Assembly: GCA_013373175.1 (NCBI GenBank)
Contig: JABXII010000009.1
Location: 62,001-126,000 of the forward strand
DNA from: Campylobacteraceae bacterium
GTDB taxonomy: Bacteria > Campylobacterota > Campylobacteria > Campylobacterales > Arcobacteraceae
Reading direction: 5' to 3'
Length of the DNA stretch: 64,000 nucleotides
Position numbers and translations under genes: made by a program
Shown here: positions 27,015-36,313 of the stretch, in pieces
Layout: every line of letters starts with the position of its first letter
Position numbering within the stretch: position 1 is the first letter of the stretch
The notes under the pieces: model-generated
Told to the model about the DNA's origin: nothing
The model's input: the letters and a program-made list of their open reading frames with translations, nothing else
Databases searched by the model: none

Positions 27015-28204
27015 AAAAAGGTATTTTAATCATTGGTGCAGGTGGAGTAAGTAGAGTTGCCACAGTTAAGTGTGCTATGAATATTGATACATTTGAAAAA
27101 ATTACACTAGCGTCAAGAACGATTAAAAAGTGTGATTCAATCGCAATGGATATTAAAGAAAAACTAGGTGTTGAGATTCAAACAGCCCAAGTAGATGCTG
27201 ATAATATTCCTCAATTAGTGGATTTAATCAAAGAAGTTAATCCAAAGGTTGTTTTAAATGTAGCATTACCTTATCAAGATTTAACAATTATGGATGCTTG
27301 TACACAAGCAGGTGTTGATTATGTAGATACTGCAAATTATGAGCACCCAGATGAAGCTAAGTTTGAGTACAAAGAACAATGGGCTAGACATGAACAGTTC
27401 GAAAAAGCAGGTGTAAAAGCTTTACTTGGAAGTGGTTTTGACCCAGGTGTTACAGGTGTATTTTGTGCCTATGCCCAACAAAATCTATTTGATGAAATAA
27501 ACTATATTGATATCATGGATTGTAATGCAGGTGACCATGGATATCCTTTTGCTACAAACTTTAACCCAGAAATCAACTTAAGAGAAGTATCTGCAAATGG
27601 AAGATATTGGGAAGATGGTAAATGGATTGAAACAAAACCTTTAGAAATCAGAGTTGACCATGATTATCCAGAAGTTGGAGTTAAACCTTCATATCTTTTA
27701 TACCATGAAGAGTTAGAGTCATTATCTAAAAATATCAAAGGTTTAAAAAGAATTAGATTCTTTATGACATTTGGTGATTCTTATATCCAACATATGAACT
27801 GCTTACAAAATGTAGGAATGTTAGGTATTGAACCAGTAATACACAAAGGTGTAGAAATCACTCCAATAGAGTTTTTAACTACATTATTACCAGACCCTGC
27901 TTCTTTAGGACCAAGAACAGTTGGTAAAACAAATATTGGTTGTATTATTGAAGGTATTAAAGATGGAAAGAAAAAGAAAGTTTATATCTACAATGTTTGT
28001 GACCACCAAGAGTGCTACAAAGAGACAGGAGCACAAGCAGTTTCATATACAACAGGAGTTCCAGCGATGATTGGAACAAAAATGTTATATAAAGGTATCT
28101 GGGATGGAAAAGGTGTGTTCAACATTGAAGAGTTTGACGCGAAGCCATTTATGGATGAACTAATGACTCAAGGACTTCCTTGGAAAATTCTTGAATTAGA
28201 GTAG
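27011..28204 (+). CDS. carboxynorspermidine synthase (saccharopine dehydrogenase family)
   Basis: 397 residues. The N-terminal Rossmann fold reads LIIGAGGVSRVA with the following acidic strand. It resembles carboxynorspermidine/carboxyspermidine dehydrogenase, which condenses aspartate semialdehyde with a diamine, rather than a lysine-degrading saccharopine enzyme. Characteristic stretches are YVDTANYEHPDEAKFEYKEQW near 110, GSGFDPGVTGVFCAYAQQ near 145 and DCNAGDHGYPFATNFNPEINLREV near 175. The following nspC gene completes the route to (nor)spermidine used by Campylobacterota in place of SpeE. It overlaps bioA by 4 bp and precedes nspC by 2 bp. Confidence 0.9.
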   Translation: MKKGILIIGAGGVSRVATVKCAMNIDTFEKITLASRTIKKCDSIAMDIKEKLGVEIQTAQVDADNIPQLVDLIKEVNPKVVLNVALPYQDLTIMDACTQAGVDYVDTANYEHPDEAKFEYKEQWARHEQFEKAGVKALLGSGFDPGVTGVFCAYAQQNLFDEINYIDIMDCNAGDHGYPFATNFNPEINLREVSANGRYWEDGKWIETKPLEIRVDHDYPEVGVKPSYLLYHEELESLSKNIKGLKRIRFFMTFGDSYIQHMNCLQNVGMLGIEPVIHKGVEITPIEFLTTLLPDPASLGPRTVGKTNIGCIIEGIKDGKKKKVYIYNVCDHQECYKETGAQAVSYTTGVPAMIGTKMLYKGIWDGKGVFNIEEFDAKPFMDELMTQGLPWKILELE

Positions 28205-28206
28205 AT

Positions 28207-29346
28207 ATGGAAAACCAAATTTTTAACTCACTAGAAGAGTTACCAAGTCCAGCATTTATATGTGAAGAAGAGCTTTTAGAAAACAATTTGAAGTTGCTAA
28301 AAAAAGTTCAAGATGAAGCAGATGTAAAAATTTTACTTGCCCTAAAAGGTTTTGCATTTAAAGCTAGTTTTGAACTTTGTAAAAAGTATCTTCACGGTTG
28401 CTGTGCAAGTGGATTACATGAAGCACTTTTAGCAAAAGAAGAGTTTAAAAAAGAAGTTCATACCTATAGTCCTGCTTTTAAAGATGAAGAGATAGATGAG
28501 ATTATAGATATTTCTAATCACTTAGTATTTAACTCATTTTCTCAACTTGAAAGATATGGCAAAAAGGCATATGGAAAAACTTCTATTGGGCTTAGAGTAA
28601 ATCCTGAATACTCTTCTGTAGAAGTAGATTTATACAATCCTTGTGGAGCCTTTTCTAGACTTGGAATTACAAAGAAAAACTTCCAAGAAGATAAACTTGA
28701 TTTAGTAGAAGGTCTACATTTTCATGCTCTTTGTGAGCAAAATGTAGATGCCCTACAAGGGGCTTTATCAAATTTTGAAGAAAACTTTGGTGAATATTTA
28801 GCACAAATGAAATGGGTAAACTTTGGTGGAGGACATCATATTACAAGAGCTGACTATGATGTTGAAGGTTTAATAAAATTATTAAAAGAGTTTAAGCAAA
28901 GATACCCTCATTTGGATGTTTATTTAGAACCAGGTGAAGCAGTAGGTTGGCAAACAGGTTACCTTATGGCAACTGTTTTAGATATCGTAGATAATCAAAT
29001 GCAAATAGCCATTTTAGATACTTCAGCTGAAGCTCATATGCCTGATACTTTAGCTATGCCATACCGAGCAGATATTAGAAATTCTGGAAAAATTGATGAA
29101 AAAAAATATACATATCGTCTTGGAGGTAATACTTGCTTAGCAGGTGATATTATCGGAGACTATTCCTTTGATAAGCCCCTAAAAGTAGGCGATAAAATTA
29201 TTTTAGAGGATATGATTCATTATACTATGGTGAAGACTACAACCTTCAATGGAATTAAGTTACCATCTCAAGTAATAAAAAATAAAAAGGGCTGTTACCA
29301 AATTGTAAATAATTTTGGGTATAATGCATACAAATCAAGATTATAA
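28207..29346 (+). CDS. nspC: carboxynorspermidine decarboxylase
   Basis: 379 residues, a fold-type III PLP decarboxylase of the alanine racemase/ornithine decarboxylase type. The PLP lysine is in LLALKGFAFKA near 48, LHFHALCEQNVDAL lies near 175, and VNFGGGHHITRADYD near 202 is the glycine-rich phosphate-binding loop. The C-terminal RLGGNTCLAGDIIGDYSF near 305 carries the family cysteine-aspartate. It removes CO2 from carboxynorspermidine or carboxyspermidine. It follows the synthase gene directly and is followed 18 bp later by the PPK2 genes. Confidence 0.94.
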   Translation: MENQIFNSLEELPSPAFICEEELLENNLKLLKKVQDEADVKILLALKGFAFKASFELCKKYLHGCCASGLHEALLAKEEFKKEVHTYSPAFKDEEIDEIIDISNHLVFNSFSQLERYGKKAYGKTSIGLRVNPEYSSVEVDLYNPCGAFSRLGITKKNFQEDKLDLVEGLHFHALCEQNVDALQGALSNFEENFGEYLAQMKWVNFGGGHHITRADYDVEGLIKLLKEFKQRYPHLDVYLEPGEAVGWQTGYLMATVLDIVDNQMQIAILDTSAEAHMPDTLAMPYRADIRNSGKIDEKKYTYRLGGNTCLAGDIIGDYSFDKPLKVGDKIILEDMIHYTMVKTTTFNGIKLPSQVIKNKKGCYQIVNNFGYNAYKSRL

Positions 29347-29364
29347 TTATAAGTTGGAAAATTA

Positions 29365-30288
29365 ATGGGGCAAAATAAAACTATCATAAATGAAGAGTTA
29401 AAAGACGAAGAAAAAATAGATACGCACAATGATGACAAGCTTGTTTTAAACAATGATTCTAGTAAAAAAGAAGAGTTAAAATCAAAGGCTAAAAAAGTTC
29501 AGATTTGGGTTAAAAAAGAGACTTTAGAGTATGAAAAGGAGTTAACAAAACTTCAAATTGAGCTTCTAAAGTTCCAAAACCACGTAAAAGACCAAGGATT
29601 AAAAGTTCTTATGATTTTTGAAGGTAGAGATGCTGCTGGAAAAGGTGGTACTATCAAAAGAATCACAGAGCATTTAAATCCAAGGGGTGCAAGAGTAGTT
29701 GCCCTAGAAAAACCAAGTGATGTTGAAAAAACACAGTGGTATTTTCAAAGATATACTAAGCATTTACCAAGTGCTGGTGAAATTGTACTTTTTGATAGGT
29801 CTTGGTACAACAGAGCTGGTGTTGAACCAGTTATGGGATTTTGTACATCTGAAGAGCATCACGAGTTTTTAAGAGAGGTTCCAGAGTTTGAGCAAATGCT
29901 TGTGAAATCTGGAATTATTCTTCTAAAATTTTATTTCTCAGTTTCAAAAAAAGAACAAGCAAGAAGATTCAAAAAAAGGGAAGTTGACCCTTTAAAACAA
30001 TATAAACTTTCTCCTGTAGATAAAGAGTCTCAAAAATATTGGGATAAATATACAGTTGCTAAATTTTCAATGCTTATGTCTTCAAATTCAGATTTTGCAC
30101 CATGGACAATAATAAGAAGTGATAACAAAAAAAGTGCAAGAATCAACTGTATTAAGCACATTTTATCCCAAGTTGAGTATCCAAATAAAATAGATAAAAA
30201 AGAGTTTAAAACTGATAATAATATCCTAGTTTCAGGTAAGAAGGAACTAGAAGATATGGAAAAACAAAATAAATTTGCAAAGGCGTAG
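29365..30288 (+). CDS. polyphosphate kinase 2 (first of two)
   Basis: 307 residues. PPK2 uses polyphosphate to phosphorylate nucleoside di- or monophosphates. Walker A is FEGRDAAGKGGTIKRI near 85, the Walker B/lid sequence is VLFDRSWYNRAGVEPVMGFC near 140, and FSVSKKEQARRFKKRE near 195 is the lid arginine region. A charged leader of about 50 residues (KDEEKIDTHNDDK) precedes the kinase core. Followed after 5 bp by a second PPK2. Substrate class (ADP/GDP versus AMP) cannot be decided by eye. Confidence 0.92.
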   Translation: MGQNKTIINEELKDEEKIDTHNDDKLVLNNDSSKKEELKSKAKKVQIWVKKETLEYEKELTKLQIELLKFQNHVKDQGLKVLMIFEGRDAAGKGGTIKRITEHLNPRGARVVALEKPSDVEKTQWYFQRYTKHLPSAGEIVLFDRSWYNRAGVEPVMGFCTSEEHHEFLREVPEFEQMLVKSGIILLKFYFSVSKKEQARRFKKREVDPLKQYKLSPVDKESQKYWDKYTVAKFSMLMSSNSDFAPWTIIRSDNKKSARINCIKHILSQVEYPNKIDKKEFKTDNNILVSGKKELEDMEKQNKFAKA

Positions 30289-30293
30289 TTGTA

Positions 30294-31409
30294 ATGAATT
30301 TAAGTGATTTTGATAAAACAGAGTATAGTGGTTTATATATTTCAAAGGCTGCACACCCAACTTTTGGAAAAAAATATATCGCTAGATTTCAATATAATAA
30401 AAAAAGATATGTAAAAGTATTAGGTTATACAAAAAAAGATAATCTTACAAAGAAAACTGCACTTACATTAATGCAAAAATTTAAAGATTCAATTGTTGTT
30501 GAAAAAGAAGAAGAGACTGTAAAAGCACCAATTACAGAAAAGAACTTTGACAAAAAGTATCAAGAACTATTAGAAGAAAATAAAAATTTAAAAGCAATTT
30601 TAGGAAACTTTAAAGACTTAGATCCAGAAACATTAAAAGATGGTGTCCAAAAGATTTATGATTTAGAAGAGTTAAAAAAATATCAAATTGAATTAATTAA
30701 ACTACAAAATTACCTTGAAGCAGAAAATAAAAGAATGATTATTCTTTTTGAAGGAAGAGATGCATCAGGTAAAGGTGGGGCGATTAGACGAATCACTAGA
30801 TATATGAATAACAAACACTATAGAGTTGTTGCTTTAGGTAAACCAACTGAAACACAAAGAAACCAATGGTTTTTACAAAGGTATATTCAAAACTTCCCAA
30901 CTGGTGGAGAGATGGTACTATTTGATAGGTCTTGGTACAATAGAGCTATGGTTGAACCTATTTTTGGATTTTGCACAAAAGAAGAGTATGAGATTTTTAT
31001 GGAAGATGTAGTAAATTTTGAGCAAGATTTAGTAAGACAAGGAATGATTTTAATTAAACTTTATTTCTCTGTTTCTAAAGATGAACAAAAAAGAAGATTT
31101 GATAGAAGAATTAATGATCCTCTTAGACAATGGAAATTCTCAGAAGTAGATATGCAAGCTCAAGATTTATGGTCTGAATTCTCAGAGAAAAAATATGAGA
31201 TGCTTAGACGTACATCATCAAGAGCTGCTCCATGGCATATTGTTAGAAGTGATGATAAACATAAAGCAAGACTTGAAGCTATGAAAATCATCTTAAATTC
31301 TGTTGATTATGATGGAAGAAACTATGCATTAAACTTTGATGCTGATGAAAATATTAATATATCAGTACAAAGAGAATTAATGCAAATGAGAAAAACAGCT
31401 AACTACTAA
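30294..31409 (+). CDS. polyphosphate kinase 2 with integrase-arm-like N-terminal domain
   Basis: 371 residues. The kinase core is complete: FEGRDASGKGGAIRRI near 152 (Walker A), VLFDRSWYNRAMVEPIFGFC near 208, YFSVSKDEQKRRFDRR near 260, and APWHIVRSDDKHKARL near 310. In front of it, residues about 10-70 (GLYISKAAHPTFGKKY, then IARFQYNKKRYVKVLGYTKK) look like the three-stranded arm-binding domain found at the start of tyrosine recombinases. A coiled linker (YQELLEENKNLKAIL) connects the two parts. The extra domain is absent from the first PPK2. Tandem PPK2 genes suggest complementary nucleotide or direction preference. Confidence 0.9.
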   Translation: MNLSDFDKTEYSGLYISKAAHPTFGKKYIARFQYNKKRYVKVLGYTKKDNLTKKTALTLMQKFKDSIVVEKEEETVKAPITEKNFDKKYQELLEENKNLKAILGNFKDLDPETLKDGVQKIYDLEELKKYQIELIKLQNYLEAENKRMIILFEGRDASGKGGAIRRITRYMNNKHYRVVALGKPTETQRNQWFLQRYIQNFPTGGEMVLFDRSWYNRAMVEPIFGFCTKEEYEIFMEDVVNFEQDLVRQGMILIKLYFSVSKDEQKRRFDRRINDPLRQWKFSEVDMQAQDLWSEFSEKKYEMLRRTSSRAAPWHIVRSDDKHKARLEAMKIILNSVDYDGRNYALNFDADENINISVQRELMQMRKTANY

Positions 31410-31417
31410 ACAAACTC

Positions 31418-33172
31418 TTACCAAGGAGTTGAGTTACTATCACTTTGCTCCTTGGAATCAAACTTTTTAAGCATAACAGGTACTTCTTTTGATTGTTCTA
31501 ATCTCTTAAGCCATTTTTTTTCTTCTGCATCACTTAATTGATTTTGTTTTATTTGTTGTTGGTTTTGTTTAGAAGTGTTTTCTTGTTTGTCTTTTTTATT
31601 CTTTTGTTTATTTTTATCTTTGTTTTTTTCTTGACTATCTTTTGAGTCTTTACTTTTTTTATCTTTATCTTGATTCTCATTTGAGTTTTTGTTTTTTTGT
31701 TTTTTGTCTTGAGATTTGTTTTTCTCATTTTTATTTTGATTGTCTTTATTATTTTGCTTATCTTGGTTTTTATTCTTATTTTTGTTTTCAAGGGCTTTTA
31801 AAACTGCTTCTAGATTTTCTTTTGTATCTTTATCATTTTTGATTTCTAAAGCTTTTTCATAAACTCTTTTTGCATTTTGTAACTCATTTAACTTTACATA
31901 AGAGTTCCCCATATTATGAAGTTTTTTGTATTCTAATTCTTGATTAGAAGTAACTACATTTTTATAGTGCATTAAAGCTTTTTTATATTCGCCTTGTTTG
32001 TATAAAGCATTTCCCAAATTGTAATGAGACTCAGGTGTTTTAGCTACTTTTCTAAACTCTTTTGAGGCTTGTTTAAACTCTTTGTTTTGATAATGTTCAT
32101 TTGCTTTATTAATTGTTTGAAAATCAAACTCAAGGGCTTTTGAAGAAGTGTTTGAAAAAATTAGAAGAAAAGCTATAATTGCAAAATGTTTATCTTTTCT
32201 AAATATTTCTGATAACTTTGGTCTTGATGAAAAAGCTATTAGAAGTATAAAAAGAGCTAAACCTAAAGGATAATAAAAAAGTTCAGTATATGTTTTAAAG
32301 TTTCTAGATTCTTGCTTTTGTTTTTTTGAACTTGTATTTATTTCATCAACTAATTGTTTAATATCATCATTACTATTTGAGTATTGAATATATCCAGCAT
32401 CAGTATTTAAACTTAAGTTCTTTATATCTTCATTTAGTTTAACTGTTACGATTGAACCATCATCTTTAGTAAGAAAGTTTCCATCTTGAAGTTTAATAGG
32501 AGTAGGTTTATTAGTAGCTAGTCCTAAGGTGTAGATTCTTATATTATTCTCTTTTGCATATTCAATCTCTTTTTCATAGTCTGATTTATTTCCCCCATCA
32601 GTTATCAAAATAAGGTTTTTGTCTTTTACATTTTTTAAAAGTTTTTTACTAACTTCTAAAGTTGAGAAAATATTTGAACCATTGTCAAAGTTAATTCCAG
32701 TATCAAGTCTATTTACAAGTATTTTTAAAGAGTTGTAATCTTTTGTTATAGGCGAAAGTATGAAAGAAGACTTTGCAAACAAAACTACTGCAATTGAGTT
32801 TTGCTTTGCATAATCAATGATTTCTAAAATCTTTTTTTTGCCAAGGCTTAATCTATTTGGATAAATATCAGTTGCTAACATAGATTTTGAAACATCTAAA
32901 GCAATTACAAAAGAGACTGTTTCTTGGTCTATTTTATGTTCTTTTTCATTTATTACAGGTCTTGCAAGTGCAAATGTCATTAAAATAAGAACCATAAAAA
33001 ATAGAATATTTCTAGTTGTTTTTGTCATATATCTATTTTTAATAGATAATTTTGCTAATGCTTCTTTATCAAAAAACTTTTGAAATTTATCTTTGTTTGT
33101 TGTTATTAGAAACATTAAAATTATAATTGGAATTAACATAAAAAAAAGTACATTTGGATAAAGAAATTGCAA
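31418..33172 (-). CDS. VWA-TPR membrane protein (BatB/BatC-like fusion)
   Basis: 584 residues. Two membrane helices at the N-terminus (about 7-24 and 56-73) precede a von Willebrand A domain with an intact MIDAS motif: DVSKS near 96, with LITDGGNKSD near 190. A third helix follows near 300. After it, residues about 355-470 contain TPR repeats (NEHYQNKEFKQASKEFRKVAK, YNLGNALYKQGEYKKALMHYKN, NMGNSYVKLNELQNAKRVYEKAL). The tail (about 475-550) is almost entirely Lys, Asn, Gln, Asp and Glu and is low complexity. Bat proteins are linked to aerotolerance/stress and MoxR chaperones, and no moxR is in this window. It diverges from tig. Confidence 0.88.
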   Translation of the reverse strand: MQFLYPNVLFFMLIPIIILMFLITTNKDKFQKFFDKEALAKLSIKNRYMTKTTRNILFFMVLILMTFALARPVINEKEHKIDQETVSFVIALDVSKSMLATDIYPNRLSLGKKKILEIIDYAKQNSIAVVLFAKSSFILSPITKDYNSLKILVNRLDTGINFDNGSNIFSTLEVSKKLLKNVKDKNLILITDGGNKSDYEKEIEYAKENNIRIYTLGLATNKPTPIKLQDGNFLTKDDGSIVTVKLNEDIKNLSLNTDAGYIQYSNSNDDIKQLVDEINTSSKKQKQESRNFKTYTELFYYPLGLALFILLIAFSSRPKLSEIFRKDKHFAIIAFLLIFSNTSSKALEFDFQTINKANEHYQNKEFKQASKEFRKVAKTPESHYNLGNALYKQGEYKKALMHYKNVVTSNQELEYKKLHNMGNSYVKLNELQNAKRVYEKALEIKNDKDTKENLEAVLKALENKNKNKNQDKQNNKDNQNKNEKNKSQDKKQKNKNSNENQDKDKKSKDSKDSQEKNKDKNKQKNKKDKQENTSKQNQQQIKQNQLSDAEEKKWLKRLEQSKEVPVMLKKFDSKEQSDSNSTPW

Positions 33173-33272
33173 TTGTGAGTCCTCATAAAATCTTAGTTTT
33201 CATATTTTATATTATCCCAAGTAACTTTTAGATAAAATCACGACTAAAATTAAAATAATCGGAGTAGATTTA

Positions 33273-34574
33273 ATGGAATTTAACGCACAAAGAGTTGACG
33301 AAGCTAATGCAGTTATCACTTCAACAATCTCTAAAGAAACAATTGAAAAAAACGTAGATAAAGTAGCTAAACAAGCTGCTAAAACTATGGATATTCAAGG
33401 TTTTAGAAAAGGTAAAGTACCAGTTTCTGTTGTAAAACAAAGATATGCTGATAAATTAACAGAAGATGCAGAGGGTGAAGCAGTAAGAGCTGTTTTAACT
33501 GATGCTTTAGCAGAGTTAAAAATCGAAAATGCAGATTTAATTGGTGAGCCAACTTTTGGTAAATATGACAAAAAAGAAGATGGTTCTATTGAAGTAGAAA
33601 TCAAAGTTGCTTGCAAACCAGAAGTTGAATTAGGTGATTATAAATCATTAATTCCAGCAGTAGAGAAAAAAGAAGCAGATGCAAAAGAAGTTGAAGCAAG
33701 ATTAGAAGAGATTGCTAAACAATCTGCACCATTAGAAAAAATCAAGAGAAAAAGAATGGTTAGAGAAGGTGACTTCGCAGTTATCGATTTTGAAGGTTTT
33801 GTAGATGGTGTAGCATTTGAAGGTGGAAAAGCTGAAAAGTATCCATTAGAAATTGGTTCAGGTGCATTTATTCCAGGATTTGAAGAGCAAATTATTGGTA
33901 TGAAATATGAAGAGCAAAAAGATGTTGTTGTAACTTTCCCAGAATCTTACCAACAAAAAGATTTAGCTGGTAAAGAAGCTACATTTAAAGTAACTTTACA
34001 TGAGATTCAAGAAAAAGTTGCTCCTGAGTTAAATGACGAATTAGCTAAGAAAATGTTACCAGGTGAAGAAGATGCAACAATTGAAACTTTAAAAGAAAAA
34101 ATTGCTGAGCAAATTACTGGTGAAGCAAAAGCTATTTATTATAGAGATGAGTTAAAACCTGTATTCTTAGATAAATTAGTTGAAGAAATCAAATTTGCAT
34201 TACCTTCTTCTGTTGTTGACCAAGAAGTAAATTACTCTTTAAACAACAAAGTAAGAACTATGTCTGAAGATGAAATCAAAGAATTACAAGAAGATGCTTC
34301 TAAAGTTGAAGCTATCAGAGATGAATTAAAAGCAGATGCTGAAAAATCTGTTAAAGCTACTTTCATTGTTGATGCATTAGCAAAAGCTGAAGAAGTAGAT
34401 GTAACTGATCAAGATGTTACACAAGTAATTTATTATGAAGCAATGCAAACTGGTCAAAACCCACAAGAAGTATTAAAACAATACCAAGATGCAGGTTACT
34501 TACCAGCAATTAAAATGTCTATGATTGAAGAAAAAGTAATTACTAAATTATTAGACGAAAAAGCAGGAAACTAA
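33273..34574 (+). CDS. tig: trigger factor
   Basis: 433 residues. Ribosome-associated chaperone. The N-terminal ribosome-binding signature is GFRKGKVP near residue 41. The FKBP-type PPIase domain spans about 155-245 (GDFAVIDFEGFVDGVAFEGG, IPGFEEQIIGMKYEEQKDVVVTFPE). The C-terminal chaperone arms are long helices ending VITKLLDEKAG. It begins the classic tig-clpP-def unit of Campylobacterota, with 19 bp to clpP. Codons are those of a highly expressed gene. Confidence 0.97.
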   Translation: MEFNAQRVDEANAVITSTISKETIEKNVDKVAKQAAKTMDIQGFRKGKVPVSVVKQRYADKLTEDAEGEAVRAVLTDALAELKIENADLIGEPTFGKYDKKEDGSIEVEIKVACKPEVELGDYKSLIPAVEKKEADAKEVEARLEEIAKQSAPLEKIKRKRMVREGDFAVIDFEGFVDGVAFEGGKAEKYPLEIGSGAFIPGFEEQIIGMKYEEQKDVVVTFPESYQQKDLAGKEATFKVTLHEIQEKVAPELNDELAKKMLPGEEDATIETLKEKIAEQITGEAKAIYYRDELKPVFLDKLVEEIKFALPSSVVDQEVNYSLNNKVRTMSEDEIKELQEDASKVEAIRDELKADAEKSVKATFIVDALAKAEEVDVTDQDVTQVIYYEAMQTGQNPQEVLKQYQDAGYLPAIKMSMIEEKVITKLLDEKAGN

Positions 34575-34593
34575 AACCTAAATAGGATAGAAA

Positions 34594-35178
34594 ATGAGTT
34601 ATATACCATATGTAGTTGAAAAAAGTGGAAGAGGCGAAAGAAGTTACGATATTTATTCTAGACTTCTAAAAGATAGAATTATTATGTTAAGTGGTGAGAT
34701 TAATGACCAAGTAGCATCTACAGTTGTTGCTCAGCTTTTATTCTTAGAAGCTGAGGATCCAGATAAAGATATCTATTTATATATCAACTCTCCAGGTGGA
34801 GTAATTACAAGTGGTATGTCTATTTATGATACTATGAACTATATTAAGCCTGATGTTTGTACTATTTGTGTAGGTCAAGCTGCTTCTATGGGTGCGTTTT
34901 TATTATCTTCTGGAGTAAAAGGTAAGAGATACTCTTTACCTAACTCTAGAATTATGATTCACCAACCATTAGGTGGAGCTCAAGGTCAAGCAACTGATAT
35001 TCAGATTCAAGCTAAAGAAATCCAAAGAATGAAAGATGATTTAAATAGAATGATCTCAGAACAAACTGGACAACCTTTAGACGTAGTTGAAAAAGATACA
35101 GATAGAGATAACTTTATGAGTGCAACTGAAGCTTGCAAATATGGTTTAGTTGATGAAGTGATTTCAAGTCATAAGTAA
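34594..35178 (+). CDS. clpP: ATP-dependent Clp protease proteolytic subunit
   Basis: 194 residues, the usual length. Serine protease subunit for ClpX/ClpA. Catalytic Ser is in [11 protein letters not shown] near 98, His in MIHQPLGG near 123 and Asp follows near 172 in [10 protein letters not shown]. The hydrophobic N-terminal strand and [12 protein letters not shown] near 65 are typical. It lies between tig and def with short gaps (19 and 5 bp), so the three genes form one operon acting on nascent chains and misfolded protein. It would also degrade products tagged by the tmRNA at 25314. Confidence 0.98.
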   Translation: MSYIPYVVEKSGRGERSYDIYSRLLKDRIIMLSGEINDQVASTVVAQLLFLEAEDPDKDIYLYINSPGGVITSGMSIYDTMNYIKPDVCTICVGQAASMGAFLLSSGVKGKRYSLPNSRIMIHQPLGGAQGQATDIQIQAKEIQRMKDDLNRMISEQTGQPLDVVEKDTDRDNFMSATEACKYGLVDEVISSHK

Positions 35179-35183
35179 ATAAT

Positions 35184-35699
35184 ATGATTAGAGAAGTTTT
35201 AACATATCCAAATAAACTACTTAGAACAAAGTCAAGTGATGTAGAGAAGTTCGATGATGAACTTCTTACACTGCTTGATGATATGTACGATACAATGATT
35301 GCAGAAAATGGTGTAGGCCTTGCTGCAATACAAGTAGGTATTCCTTTAAATGTTTTAATTATTAATCTTCCCAATGAAGAAGATATTCAAGATAAAGAAG
35401 ATTTGATTGAAGCAATTAATCCCGTGATTACTCACAAAGATGGAGAACAAGTTTTTGTTGAAGGTTGCTTAAGTGTACCTGGATTTAATGAAGAAGTAAA
35501 AAGAGCACAACATATTATTGTAGAGTATTACAATAGAGATGGTGAAAAACAGACAATGGAGTGTGAAGATTTCTTAGCTGTTGCATGGCAACATGAAATG
35601 GAACATTTAACTGGGCATTTATTTATTGAAAACTTATCAATTACAAAACGAAAAAAATTTGAAAAAGAGTGGAAAAAGAAACTCAAATCAAAAAAATAA
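35184..35699 (+). CDS. def: peptide deformylase
   Basis: 171 residues. It removes the formyl group from nascent N-terminal methionine. The three motifs are GVGLAAIQVG near 45, EGCLSVPG near 93 (metal-ligand Cys) and QHEMEHLTG near 135 (HExxH metal ligands). It is 5 bp downstream of clpP with its own ATG at 35184. The C-terminal basic tail (KKLKSKK) is common in this group. Confidence 0.97.
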   Translation: MIREVLTYPNKLLRTKSSDVEKFDDELLTLLDDMYDTMIAENGVGLAAIQVGIPLNVLIINLPNEEDIQDKEDLIEAINPVITHKDGEQVFVEGCLSVPGFNEEVKRAQHIIVEYYNRDGEKQTMECEDFLAVAWQHEMEHLTGHLFIENLSITKRKKFEKEWKKKLKSKK

Positions 35700-35719
35700 G
35701 AATATTATGTATTTCATAA

Positions 35720-35740
35720 TATAATACTCCTTTAAGGAGT
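35720..35740 (+). promoter_or_regulatory. promoter -10 and palindrome before the PAS gene
   Basis: TATAAT at 35720-35725 is followed directly by ACTCCTTTAAGGAGT (35726-35740), a perfect 7-base inverted repeat. The right arm is the Shine-Dalgarno AAGGAG, six bases before the ATG at 35746. If transcription starts about seven bases after the -10, only the right half is in the RNA, so the palindrome would be a DNA operator or chance rather than an RNA hairpin. Confidence 0.45.
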
Positions 35741-35745
35741 ATATT

Positions 35746-36249
35746 ATGAATCCTGACAAAAGACAAACTGAAAATTTAAATCTTCAAGAACAAATAGAAA
35801 AACTTACAAAAGAGAATGATTCTTTAAAAGAACAACTTTTTAGACTAGACTATGTTTATAGTTTCTTTAATAAATATGCAATCACCTCTGAAACAGATAT
35901 AAATGGAAATATTACTTACGTAAGCAAGCCTTTTGTAGATATCTCTGGATATACTGAAAGTGAATTATTAGGTCAAAACCATAGAATAGTAAAGCATGCA
36001 AATATGGATGATAATATATTCAAAGAGATGTGGAAAACTATTAAATCAAAAAAAGTTTGGAGAGGAGAAATAAAAAATGAAAAAAAAGGTGGTGGACACT
36101 ACTGGATAGATAGTATTATTTTTCCTATTTTAAACCAAGATGATGAAATTGAAGGTTTTAAATCTATTAGGTTCGATATAACTGATTCAAAAAAGACAAA
36201 TGATATTCTAGGTGAAATCTTAGAAAATGAAGAGAATATATATTTTTAA
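35746..36249 (+). CDS. single PAS-domain protein
   Basis: 167 residues. A short coiled-coil start (LQEQIEKLTKENDSLKEQLF) leads into one PAS domain: TDINGNITYVSKPFVDISGYTESELLGQNHRIVKH near 45-80, then MWKTIKSKKVWRGEIKNEKKGGGHYW near 95-120 and a PAC tail with FKSIRFDITDSKK. This Aer-like PAS subtype often binds FAD or haem. No membrane segment and no output domain is attached, so it probably signals by protein contact, perhaps to a chemoreceptor or kinase. It has its own promoter after def. Confidence 0.88.
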   Translation: MNPDKRQTENLNLQEQIEKLTKENDSLKEQLFRLDYVYSFFNKYAITSETDINGNITYVSKPFVDISGYTESELLGQNHRIVKHANMDDNIFKEMWKTIKSKKVWRGEIKNEKKGGGHYWIDSIIFPILNQDDEIEGFKSIRFDITDSKKTNDILGEILENEENIYF

Positions 36250-36313
36250 TAATATTTGATTTTATTTTATATTACTTTTTATATAATTAAATAAATTATT
36301 TTAAAGAGTATAT

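Noticed and set aside
31549-31842. ORFs in the Lys/Asn/Gln-rich tail of the VWA-TPR gene
   Set aside because: Low-complexity composition creates open frames in several phases; the VWA-TPR frame explains the DNA.
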